Of a DNA stretch of 64,000 nt, positions 34,393 through 41,869 are shown one piece after another (the first letter of the stretch is position 1; every line of letters begins with the position of its first letter). The stretch is from Corallococcus soli. GTDB lineage: Bacteria; Myxococcota; Myxococcia; Myxococcales; Myxococcaceae. The DNA lies in the NCBI RefSeq assembly GCF_014930455.1, contig NZ_JAAIYO010000001.1, positions 1,550,001 through 1,614,000 of the forward strand, given 5' to 3'. Made by a program: the position numbers and the translations under genes. Below the pieces are notes generated by a model, which worked only from the letters and a program-made list of their open reading frames with translations, ran no database searches and had not been told where the DNA came from.

Positions 34393-35193
34393 ATGAAGAT
34401 CGTCGCGCTCGTTCGTCCGGCGGGAGAAGTCCCCGAAGCAGCCCAGGTGCTCGCGGCGGCGGCGGGCATGGCGCCCGCGGAGGCCCGCATGCGGCTGGCG
34501 CCGGAGCCGCCCGCCCTGCTCGCGCGGCTCGCGCCCGAGGCCGCGGACGCCCTGGTGAAGACGCTCCAGGACGCGGGGCTCGCGGCGCTCGCCATCGATG
34601 AGGCGGAGACGGTGGAGCGGGTGACGGCCCGGACCGTGACGTTCGGCGCGTCGGAGGTGACGTTCACGCCCCGCTCCGGTGCGCCGCTCACGCTGGCCTG
34701 GGAGGACGTGACGGTCATCCTCCGGGGGGCCAGCTCCATGCGCACGCAGAGCGAGCACACCGAGAAGAAGACGCAGGTGGCGCTGGGCGCGGCCCTCATC
34801 ACGGGCGGCCTGAAGATGACGAAGACGACGGAGACGAGCGTGCGCGGCGCGCAGGAAGAGACGTCGCAGATCGTCTTCGTCTTCGACCGCGAAGGACGCG
34901 GCGCGATGCTGCCGGAGGTGGGGCTGGACTTCTCGTGCCTGGGGCCCGCGATGCAGCCGTCGCGCACCGCGAACATGGTCGCCCTGCCGCGCCTGTTGCG
35001 CGAGCGCGCCCCGGCGGCCTTCTACGACGAGCGCCTCTTGCGACTGGGGCGCCGGCCGCTGCCTTTCGTGTTGGGCGGCGCGGTGCAGATCGTCAGCGGC
35101 ACCACGTCCCATTCGCGCATCAACACCGCGCAGGGGCTGGACGTGCTCGCGGAGGCGATGCGCCAGGGCGTGGCTCGGGGATACCTGCCCTGA
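34393..35193 (+). CDS. protein of unknown function
   Basis: The ATG at 34393 follows GGGGAGAG; the product is 266 residues. The N-terminal ~70 residues are a small alpha/beta unit (KIVALVRPAGEVPEAAQVLAA... LLARLAPEAADALVKTLQDAG) of the type seen at the start of several myxobacterial cytoplasmic proteins and reminiscent of an L7/L12 C-terminal-like fold. The middle part is beta-rich, with a Thr/Glu/Lys-rich patch (RTQSEHTEKKTQVALG). No enzyme motif, signal or membrane segment is seen. It follows the M56 gene after 122 bp on the same strand and ends convergently with the ClpB-like gene. Confidence 0.75.
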   Translation: MKIVALVRPAGEVPEAAQVLAAAAGMAPAEARMRLAPEPPALLARLAPEAADALVKTLQDAGLAALAIDEAETVERVTARTVTFGASEVTFTPRSGAPLTLAWEDVTVILRGASSMRTQSEHTEKKTQVALGAALITGGLKMTKTTETSVRGAQEETSQIVFVFDREGRGAMLPEVGLDFSCLGPAMQPSRTANMVALPRLLRERAPAAFYDERLLRLGRRPLPFVLGGAVQIVSGTTSHSRINTAQGLDVLAEAMRQGVARGYLP

Positions 35194-35236
35194 GACTGCG
35201 GTCGCGGCGCGGGGCTCCTCGGGGAACGTGGACGCT

Positions 35237-38059
35237 TCACGCGAGCGGCGGAGTCGACTCCGGCGGAGGCCGTGAAATCCACGCGGCGATGAAGACGTCC
35301 AACTCGCCGCGCATCACGTCCTTCACGCGAGGGGTGCCGGCGCCGGTGCGCGGATCCTCCACGCGGGCGCCCCGGCCCAGGAAGTAGCGGCGGGCCTCAT
35401 CGGTGCTGGCGCCCTGTCCCGCGACGACGCGCGCGGCGATGCCCTTGAGCTCCTCCATCTCCCCGGCCCCGATGAGCGTCAGCATCCGCCCTGTCGCCTC
35501 ATCCTTCGCGGTGACCTCGTTGCGCACGCGCTGGAGGTATTCGCCTTCGCGGCTCTTCACTGGACGGCCCTCCAGCACCAGCAACGCCCGCTCCACTTCT
35601 TCCATGGGCCCGCCCCGGTGCACGCGCACGTACGCGCGCTGGCGCTTCTCCTCCTCCAGGCGGCGGTGCAGCCCCGTCTCGCCCGCGAGGAAGCCGTACG
35701 CGCCCGGCCCGGCGATGCGCACCACCACGCGCGCGGGCGTCTCCGCCTCCGCCACGGCGGTGGCTTCGTAACCCCGCCGCTGCGCCCAGCCCAGGTACAT
35801 GGTGGCCAGCTCCTGCACCCATGCGTCCTGCTGCTCGGAAGCGTCGCTGGCGCAGATGTCCACCAGCGCTTCGTTGTCCAGCGGCGTGGCCCCCGAGGCC
35901 CGCAGCGCCTCCGCCATCTGGACCTCGCGCGCCACGTCCTCCACCTGCCGGGCCGCAGAGGCCAGCTGCACCTCGTTCTTCGCCTCGCGCACCAGCCGCC
36001 GCCCGAAGAGGCACGCGGCCTCCAGGCGCTCCAGCTCGCCAATCTGCGCCTCCACCGTGCGGAAGGCGCGGATGACGTCCGCCGCGCGCAGCGGGTCGTC
36101 CCACAGGTTCGGCGCCTGCGTCTCCGCGAGCAGCGCGGCGCGGCGCTCCTCCAGCTCCGGCCGTCCGGCGGACGTGGCCAGCGCGCGGGCGCGGCCCACC
36201 AGCCGGTCCATTTCAATGAGCAGCGACTTGCGGTCCAGCCGGCGCTTCACCGCCGCGGCCTTGGCGGAGGGCAGCAGCAGCTGCGCCGTCACCTCCCGTG
36301 GCGGCGGGACGGGCTCGGCCACCGCCACCACGCGGCCTCCGGGACGGGCCTCCACGCGCACGGGCGTCCCCGGCGGCAGGGGCCTGCGGGCAATCTCCAC
36401 CGCCAGCGCCGCGGTGAGCGTCTTCTCGATTTCGCGCTGGAGGTAGCGCGCGCCGAACTGCGGTGAGTAGCCGCGCTCCACCAGCCGGTCCACCACCTCC
36501 GGTGTCACTTCGACGTCCAGGGCGCGGGCGCGGATGCCCTCGCGCTCCAGCACGCGGCCCACCTCGCGCTGGGCGATCTTGCGGATGTCCACGCGCGACA
36601 GCGGCCGGAAGTGGCAGATGGCGTCGAAGCGGTTGAGGAACTCCGGACGGAAGGCCTCCGCGATGCGGCGGTCCACCTCCGACACCTGCTCGTCCGCGCG
36701 CTTGTGCGCGGCGAAGCCCAGGCCCGCCTCGCGGTACACCTCCGAGCCCACGTTGGACGTGGCCACGATGAGCGTGTTGTTGCACGACACCGCTTCGCCC
36801 GCGCCGTTGACGAAGGTGCCCTCGTCGAAGAGCTGGAGGAAGCGGTCGTGCACGCTGCGCGCCGCCTTCTCGAACTCGTCCAGCAGCAGCACGGTGAACA
36901 CCTTGCCGTCGAGCAGCGCGGACAGCTCTCCCCGCCGCGTCTCCAGCGCGGGCGCCCACGACGCGCCGAAGGGCACGCTCTCGTCGCCGTCGTTGGGGTA
37001 GTCCGCCATGTTCAGGCGCACCAGCCTGTCGGAGGAGCCGAAGAGGTATTCGGCCAGCAGCTTCGCCAGCTGCGTCTTGCCCACGCCCGTGGGCCCGGCG
37101 AAGAGGAACACGCCCAGCGGGCGGCGCGGGTCGTTGAGGCCCGCCTTGAGCAGCGCCACCGACCGCAGCACCGCGCCCACCGCGTCCGTCTGGCCGAGCA
37201 GCCGCTCCCCGAAGAAGCGCTCCGTCTCCTCCAGGTCCAGCGGCATCGCGTCGTCCACGACGAAGCGGGGCAGGCGCGTGGCGGCGCAGAAGCGGGTGAG
37301 CACGTCCTCCGGCCCCACGTGGTCGCGCGCCACGCCCGCGGCCTCCGCCGCCGTCTCCTTCAGCAACTCGATGGCCTTGCGCGGCATGTGCTGCGCCAGC
37401 AGGAACTTCGCGGACAGGCGCAGGGCCAGGTCGCACGCGGCCGGGTCGATGGGCAGCCGCAGCTCGCGCTCCAGCTCCTCCGCCACGCGGCCGACGATCC
37501 ACCGGGCCTTCTCCAGCGGAGGCTCCTGGAGCGGCAGCAGGTGGAGCCGTTCGGCCAGGGCCTCGTCGGCGCGCAGCAGCTCCTGCACGCGCTTGGGCTC
37601 GGTCTCGAAGATGAAGCGCAGCCCACCCGTGCGCAGCGCGCGCACGGCCACCGGGGCCAGGGGGCCGCCCAGGGCCACCGGCAGGTCGCGGATGTAGACG
37701 ATGGGGCAGGGGTGCCGGCCCAGGTGGGTGAGCAGCTCCTCGAAGCTCTCCGCGGCCTGGCGCTGGGTGCTGCGCGCCAGGATGTTGGCGACGGACACCT
37801 CCACCAGCCGCGCCTGCGCCAGGTCCCCGTCCACGCGGCCCTCCGCGATGCGGCGGGCCACCTCCTGCACGAGCGCGCTCTTGCCCACGCCGGGCTCGCC
37901 CGCCAGCAGTGGGTGCTTGCCTCCTCGCGTCAGGAGGCCGAGCACCTCCGTCACGGCGACGTCCACGCCGTACGCGGCCGGCAGCTTCCCCTCGCGCGCC
38001 ATCGCGGTGAGGTCGCGGTCGATGAGCCGCTCCTGGTCTTCGTTCTTCCTCGTCGCCAT
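35237..38059 (-). CDS. ClpB-like double AAA+ ATPase fused to release-factor-2-like (PCRF) domain lacking SPF and GGQ
   Basis: The ATG at 38059 is the likely start (940 residues); it lacks the Clp N-domain. AAA-1 (~28-260) has Walker A GEPGVGKS (54-61) but a weak Walker B, VYIRDLP. AAA-2 (~285-590) is intact: GPTGVGKT (322-329), LLLDEFEKA (391-399), sensor-1 ATSNVGS, arginine finger FRPEFLNR, and the Clp small domain YSPQFGARYLQREIEKTL. The usual GYVG pore loop is replaced by SWAPALETR. Residues ~600-930 align with RF2: NLWDDPLRAADV, then AWVQELATMYLGWAQRRGY, GAYGFLAGETGLHR and ARVEDPRTGAGTPRVKDVM. The SPF codon-reading loop and GGQ loop are gone. A ribosome-docking unfoldase is plausible, as inference. 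It follows an HNH gene on the same strand. Confidence 0.88.
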   Translation of the reverse strand: MATRKNEDQERLIDRDLTAMAREGKLPAAYGVDVAVTEVLGLLTRGGKHPLLAGEPGVGKSALVQEVARRIAEGRVDGDLAQARLVEVSVANILARSTQRQAAESFEELLTHLGRHPCPIVYIRDLPVALGGPLAPVAVRALRTGGLRFIFETEPKRVQELLRADEALAERLHLLPLQEPPLEKARWIVGRVAEELERELRLPIDPAACDLALRLSAKFLLAQHMPRKAIELLKETAAEAAGVARDHVGPEDVLTRFCAATRLPRFVVDDAMPLDLEETERFFGERLLGQTDAVGAVLRSVALLKAGLNDPRRPLGVFLFAGPTGVGKTQLAKLLAEYLFGSSDRLVRLNMADYPNDGDESVPFGASWAPALETRRGELSALLDGKVFTVLLLDEFEKAARSVHDRFLQLFDEGTFVNGAGEAVSCNNTLIVATSNVGSEVYREAGLGFAAHKRADEQVSEVDRRIAEAFRPEFLNRFDAICHFRPLSRVDIRKIAQREVGRVLEREGIRARALDVEVTPEVVDRLVERGYSPQFGARYLQREIEKTLTAALAVEIARRPLPPGTPVRVEARPGGRVVAVAEPVPPPREVTAQLLLPSAKAAAVKRRLDRKSLLIEMDRLVGRARALATSAGRPELEERRAALLAETQAPNLWDDPLRAADVIRAFRTVEAQIGELERLEAACLFGRRLVREAKNEVQLASAARQVEDVAREVQMAEALRASGATPLDNEALVDICASDASEQQDAWVQELATMYLGWAQRRGYEATAVAEAETPARVVVRIAGPGAYGFLAGETGLHRRLEEEKRQRAYVRVHRGGPMEEVERALLVLEGRPVKSREGEYLQRVRNEVTAKDEATGRMLTLIGAGEMEELKGIAARVVAGQGASTDEARRYFLGRGARVEDPRTGAGTPRVKDVMRGELDVFIAAWISRPPPESTPPLA

Positions 38060-38138
38060 GGTGGTTCGGAACGCCCCCTCGACGTGCGGCACTCTAACCG
38101 TTGCCGCACGGAAGCGAAGTCCCGGCACCCGACGGGAC

Positions 38139-38681
38139 TCAGGTTTCCAGCTCCGTGTGCCAGTAGGCGACGTCCCTCAGGAACTTGCGCCAGGACAGGG
38201 GCACGCCCTGCTCCACGAGGAACGACAGGTGCACGGCGTTGGGCATCTTCTTCGGCTTCACGGGCACGGCGAGCAGCGTCAGGCGTGCCTGGGCCGGGGT
38301 CCGGTTGCCCTTGCGCTGGTTGCAGGGCACGCACGCGATGACGATGTTCTCCCAGCTCGTGCGGCCGCCTTGCGCGCGCGGCACCACGTGGTCGTACGTG
38401 GCCTCCGGGCGCGTCACCTTGCGGCCGCAGTACTGGCAGCGGCAGTGGTCGCGCTGGTAGACGTTCTCACGGCTGAAGCGGATGCCGCGCGGGCCCCTCC
38501 ACAGGGCGCGCACGAAGCGGATGACGGACGGCATGCGCAGCTCCACCGTCACCGAGCGCACCACGCGGTCCTCGTACTCCTCCACCACCTCCACCTTGCC
38601 CTGGAAGAGCAGGTGGATGGCGCGTTGCCAGGGGATGCGTGCGACGGGCTCATAGGACTGGCTCAACACCAGCGTTTCCAT
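38139..38681 (-). CDS. HNH endonuclease
   Basis: The ATG at 38681 gives 180 residues starting METLVLSQSYEPVARIPWQ, the conserved N-terminus of a widespread HNH family. The nuclease core has FSRENVYQRDHCRCQYCG, then TYDHVVPRAQGGRTSWENIVIAC and PCNQRKGN: two CxxC zinc pairs and the DH..N..(H/N) catalytic pattern. Start at 38681 excludes an N-terminal extension that would lie inside the tRNA-like gene. The role is unknown; relatives are found in many bacteria as free-standing nucleases, not as homing elements. It is transcribed after the tRNA-like gene and before the ClpB-RF2 fusion (79 bp). Confidence 0.9.
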   Translation of the reverse strand: METLVLSQSYEPVARIPWQRAIHLLFQGKVEVVEEYEDRVVRSVTVELRMPSVIRFVRALWRGPRGIRFSRENVYQRDHCRCQYCGRKVTRPEATYDHVVPRAQGGRTSWENIVIACVPCNQRKGNRTPAQARLTLLAVPVKPKKMPNAVHLSFLVEQGVPLSWRKFLRDVAYWHTELET

Positions 38682-38705
38682 GACACGGGGGCCTTTCGGG
38701 CAGGA

Positions 38706-38773
38706 CAGGCCGCCAGGGAGTCGAACCCTGCTCGCCCGGATTTGGAATCCAGGCTGCACCCCGTGCGCGGCCT
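38706..38773 (-). tRNA. tRNA(Trp)-like gene, anticodon CCA, with shortened D-arm
   Basis: On the minus strand a cloverleaf-like fold is seen. The acceptor is AGGCCGC (38767-38773) with GCGGCCT (38707-38713), perfect 7 bp. The anticodon stem is CTGGA/TCCGG with loop TTCCAAA (anticodon CCA at 38743-38745). The variable loop is GCGAG. The T-arm is CAGGG-TTCGACT-CCCTG. The segment between acceptor and anticodon arm is only 14 bases (GCACGGGGTGCAGC), about five short of normal. It folds as GCAC/GTGC with no normal D-loop GG/A21. A1-U72, G2-C71, G3-C70 and discriminator G73 are the identity elements of bacterial tRNA(Trp). CCA is not encoded. It could be a divergent functional tRNA, a tRNA mimic or a pseudogene. 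Confidence 0.65.
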
Positions 38774-38821
38774 ATGGGTGTGAAGTGGGGCGAAGGTGAT
38801 GCGGGACGCCCGGACGCAAGA

Positions 38822-38856
38822 CGAGGCCGGGTTCCCTGGTGGGGAGCCCGGCCTCG
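38822..38856 (-). terminator. strong hairpin terminator of the small peptide gene
   Basis: CGAGGCCGGG (38822-38831) pairs perfectly with CCCGGCCTCG (38847-38856), with an inner TCCC/GGGGA stem. It lies 42 bases after the stop of the small minus-strand gene and upstream of the tRNA-like gene. Confidence 0.65.
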
Positions 38857-38897
38857 GGAGGGGGTCCGTGCCGCGTCGGGGACGGGCGTGGAAGCCT

Positions 38898-39056
38898 TCA
38901 GGAGCCGGGCGAGGCGAGGCGATAGGACGCGAAGTCGCGCCAGCGGCACGTGAAGGGAGCGGTGCCCGGGCTGGGATGCGAGGACGCTTCGATGCCGTGA
39001 CCGGAAGGGTTCAAGTTCTGGAGGTTCATCGGGGCCTGCTTCGTCGCCGTGCGCAT
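38898..39056 (-). CDS. small peptide of 52 residues, unknown
   Basis: The ATG at 39056 is preceded by AAGGAG with ideal spacing, and a strong terminator hairpin follows the stop, which supports a real gene. The peptide begins MRTATKQAPMNLQNLNPS and ends RDFASYRLASPGS. It has one Cys, no hydrophobic signal, and many Ser, Pro and His in the middle (GIEASSHPSPGTAPF). It could be a modified-peptide (RiPP) precursor, a small structural protein or a toxin/antitoxin component, but no maturation enzyme is adjacent. The region 38774-39225 otherwise holds no gene. Confidence 0.5.
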   Translation of the reverse strand: MRTATKQAPMNLQNLNPSGHGIEASSHPSPGTAPFTCRWRDFASYRLASPGS

Positions 39057-39225
39057 GGGGACCGCTCCTTTCGTTCCCGAAGGACGGCGGCGGGAATTCA
39101 TTCCTGACAGCCCGTGGTTTCCGGGGCGTCGGAGCAAGGGCTCTCGACCGGCGGCGGTCCGGCGCGAGGCTCGCCTCACGCCGGGATGCGGGCCTGTGCG
39201 TGCAGGTCCTTCGCGACCGCGTCTC

Positions 39226-41187
39226 TCAGGGCGTGGGCGTGGCCGCTGTCGCGGGCTTGAGGTAGCGGTCGAAGAACTCCAGGGCGCGCTCGTTCACCAG
39301 CACCTCGTTCTTCTTCTTCTTGAAGCCGTGGCCCTCGTCGGGGAGCAGGAGGTATTCGACGGGGACGCCGTTCTTCTTCACGGCGGCGACGATCTCATCC
39401 GACTCCGCCTGGGGGACGCGCGGATCATTCGCGCCCTGGATGACGAGCAGCGGCTTCTTGATGCGCTGGGCGTGGAAGAGGGGGGAGATCTCCTTGAGCA
39501 TCGCCTCCTGCTTCTCCGGATCGCCCACCTCCTGGAACATGGCCTGACGGAAGGCGCCCCACTCGGGCGGCATGCCCTTCAGCGTGCGCAGCCAATTGGA
39601 GATGCCGAAGGCATCCACGCCCGCCTCGAAGGAGTCCGGGTGGAAGGTGAGCGCGGCCAGCACCATGTAGCCCCCGTAGCTGCCGCCGATGATGCCCACG
39701 CGCGAGCCGTCCACGTACGGCAGGCTGGCCAGGTACTTCCGGGCCTCCACGACGTCGAGCAGCGGCTCCTTGCCGTGCTTCTGGTCGTCCGCCTTGTGGA
39801 ACGCCTTGCCGTAGCCCGTGCTGCCCCGGTTGTTGATGCCCAGCACCACGTAGCCCCGGTTCACCAGGTACTGGATGAAGTTGACGTAGCCCTTGCGTGT
39901 CTGGCCCCCGGGCCCACCGTGCACCCAGACGAGCGCGGGCGCCTTCTTCTCGGCCGTCGCCTGGTGCGGCTTGAAGAGCAGGTTGGGGATCTCCAGCCCG
40001 TCGAAGGACTTGAAGCGCACCACCTGCGACTCCACCAGGTCCTCCGAATCCAGCGCCTTGCCCATGGTGTTCGTCAGGCGCGTGGCCTTCTTCGTGGTCA
40101 GGTCGTAGACGTACAGGTTGGGCGAGGAGCGGTCACCCTCGTGCAGGAAGGCCAGCCGCTTCTCTCCGCGCGCGAAGACGAGGTCGGACACCACGCCTTC
40201 GGGCAGCTGGGGCAGGGCGACCTGGGTGCCCGCCTTCACGTCGTGCAGGCGCACCTCGGTGCCGCCGTCCACGTTGAGCGCCGTGACGCGCCAGGCTCCC
40301 GTGCGGGAGAAGGTGGTGGCGAAGATGTCCCAGTCCGCCTTCTCCACCTCCTCCAGCTTCCCGGTCTCCTTCGACTGGCGCACCAGCCGGGTGAACTCCG
40401 AGCCGTCGTCGGTGAGCAGGTACAGCTCCCCGGACACCGGGTCGATGTCCGCCACCCTGTAGCTGGCGGACCCCTGGTGCGGCGTGAGGTTCTTCAGCGT
40501 CTTCGTCGCGACGTCGTAGCGCCACACGTTGCCGTCGGACGTGGTGAGGGACTCGTTCATCACCACCCACGACTCGTCGGGTGCGACGCCGGCTACGGCG
40601 AAGCCCTTGTCGTTCTGGAACAGCAGCGTGCGCGCGTAGGTCTTCGCGTCATGGCGGTACACGTCCATGGCGCCCTCGTCGCGCTCGTTGGTGACGACGT
40701 AGAAGGCGGACTCGTCCTGGCTGAATCCGATGAAGTGCGCGACCCCCTTCTTCAGGGGCGTGAGGTCCTGCTCCTTGCCGTCCGGCGTGCGCACGAACAC
40801 GTGCGTCTGTTCGTTGCCGCCCTGGTCACGCTCGAAGAGGAAGCGGTGGTCGCGCGGGAACGCGCCCACCAGCCGGACGCTGTCCGTCTTGGAGTGCGTC
40901 AGCGCGGTGGGCTTGCCCCCCGTCACCGGGACGCTGGCGACGTTGTAGATGCCGGTGGCGTTCGAGGAGAAGAGGACCCGCTTCTCATCGGAGGCGAACA
41001 CCGGGTCCGTCACCTCCGTCGTCCCCATGAACTGCTCCATCGTGTACTGGCGCGACGGTCGCTGCACGGGCTTGCGCGCGGCGGCCGGGGCCGGCTTCGC
41101 CGCCGGGGCGGGCGGAGCGGCCACCGCCAGCAGGGGGAGGAACAGCGTCACGGCGAGGATGCGGTGCAGCGGTTTCCAGGCGGTCAA
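39226..41187 (-). CDS. S9 prolyl-oligopeptidase family serine peptidase
   Basis: TTG at 41187 is the likely start because CCGGAGG precedes it by 4-5 bases and it puts a signal peptide at the N-terminus (WKPLHRILAVTLFLPLLAVA). The first in-frame ATG is 105 bases upstream and encodes non-conserved sequence. The product is ~653 residues. A seven-bladed beta-propeller (~75-400) precedes the alpha/beta-hydrolase domain, with oxyanion-side VWVHGGPGGQTRKGY, the nucleophile in GIIGGSYGGYMVLAAL, Asp in GANDPRVPQAESD and His in DEGHGFKKKKN. It is probably periplasmic or secreted and cleaves peptides after proline or a dipeptide. Its N-terminal propeller filters large substrates. Confidence 0.92.
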   Translation of the reverse strand: MTAWKPLHRILAVTLFLPLLAVAAPPAPAAKPAPAAARKPVQRPSRQYTMEQFMGTTEVTDPVFASDEKRVLFSSNATGIYNVASVPVTGGKPTALTHSKTDSVRLVGAFPRDHRFLFERDQGGNEQTHVFVRTPDGKEQDLTPLKKGVAHFIGFSQDESAFYVVTNERDEGAMDVYRHDAKTYARTLLFQNDKGFAVAGVAPDESWVVMNESLTTSDGNVWRYDVATKTLKNLTPHQGSASYRVADIDPVSGELYLLTDDGSEFTRLVRQSKETGKLEEVEKADWDIFATTFSRTGAWRVTALNVDGGTEVRLHDVKAGTQVALPQLPEGVVSDLVFARGEKRLAFLHEGDRSSPNLYVYDLTTKKATRLTNTMGKALDSEDLVESQVVRFKSFDGLEIPNLLFKPHQATAEKKAPALVWVHGGPGGQTRKGYVNFIQYLVNRGYVVLGINNRGSTGYGKAFHKADDQKHGKEPLLDVVEARKYLASLPYVDGSRVGIIGGSYGGYMVLAALTFHPDSFEAGVDAFGISNWLRTLKGMPPEWGAFRQAMFQEVGDPEKQEAMLKEISPLFHAQRIKKPLLVIQGANDPRVPQAESDEIVAAVKKNGVPVEYLLLPDEGHGFKKKKNEVLVNERALEFFDRYLKPATAATPTP

Positions 41188-41356
41188 GGTGCCTCCGGGG
41201 ATGCGGCGGACCGGGCGAATCTGCCCCAACCCCACGGCGAAGGTCAGGGGGCCTCCAGGGCCCCCATCAGGGGTGGCGGACAAACCTGACATAAGGCTGT
41301 CACTGGCAGGGGGGATAAGGGGCGGGTTCCTTCAACGCGGCACCGGAGACTTCGCC

Positions 41357-41815
41357 ATGACCCAGACCCAGAACGACTCCCAGCAGAACCCTGCCAAGGC
41401 CGGCGTGCGGACCTACACGGGGGGCTGCCACTGTGGCGCCGTGCGTTACGAGGCCACCGTGAACCTGGCCGACGTGAGCCGCTGCAACTGCACGTTCTGC
41501 ACGAAGTACGGCGACGGCGGCAGCACCAGCATGAAGCCTGAGGCCTTCCGGCTCCTCAAGGGCCAGGAGGATGTGACCCAGTACGCGCGCAAGGGGAGCC
41601 CGAACTCCCGCAGCTTCTGCAAGCACTGCGGCGTCATGTGCTTCGGCGCGGGCGACGTCCCGGAGCTCGGTGGGGCGTTCCGCTCCATCCACATCGGCAC
41701 GCTGGATGACGTGGACCCGTCGCTGCTCACCTACCAGTACTGGGACGGCCGGCACGACAACTGGATGGCCGGGTCGCGCTCCAGCCCGTGGCCCTTCCAG
41801 GCCACGGTGTCCTGA
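41357..41815 (+). CDS. GFA-family (glutathione-dependent formaldehyde-activating-like) protein
   Basis: A 152-residue zinc protein. The family Cys pattern is complete: GGCHCGAVRYEA (CxC), CNCTFCTKYGDGG (CxxC) and SFCKHCGVMCFG (CxxC). Most family members are not true formaldehyde-activating enzymes. The ATG at 41357 is chosen; it is divergent from the S9 peptidase gene over ~170 bp. Convergent with the FAD dehydrogenase gene. Confidence 0.9.
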   Translation: MTQTQNDSQQNPAKAGVRTYTGGCHCGAVRYEATVNLADVSRCNCTFCTKYGDGGSTSMKPEAFRLLKGQEDVTQYARKGSPNSRSFCKHCGVMCFGAGDVPELGGAFRSIHIGTLDDVDPSLLTYQYWDGRHDNWMAGSRSSPWPFQATVS

Positions 41816-41830
41816 GCGCGGACCGCGAGA

Positions 41831-41857
41831 GGGCAGGGTGTCTCAAGGCCCCTGCCC
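41831..41857. terminator. hairpin between convergent GFA and FAD dehydrogenase genes
   Basis: GGGCAGG (41831-41837) pairs with CCTGCCC (41851-41857), 13-base loop. It lies midway in the 54-bp gap between two convergent stops. Confidence 0.5.
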
Positions 41858-41869
41858 GTTGAGCGGGAG

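Noticed and set aside
35237-36240. RF2-like part as a mis-joined prfB gene or assembly error.
   Set aside because: The frame is continuous with no stop or start at the junction, the linker is typical, and SPF and GGQ loops are both missing in a way that a fused intact prfB would not be.
38706-38773. tRNA-associated integrated element (attachment site).
   Set aside because: No integrase, no repeated tRNA 3' end nearby and no compositional break. The HNH protein is of a free-standing type.
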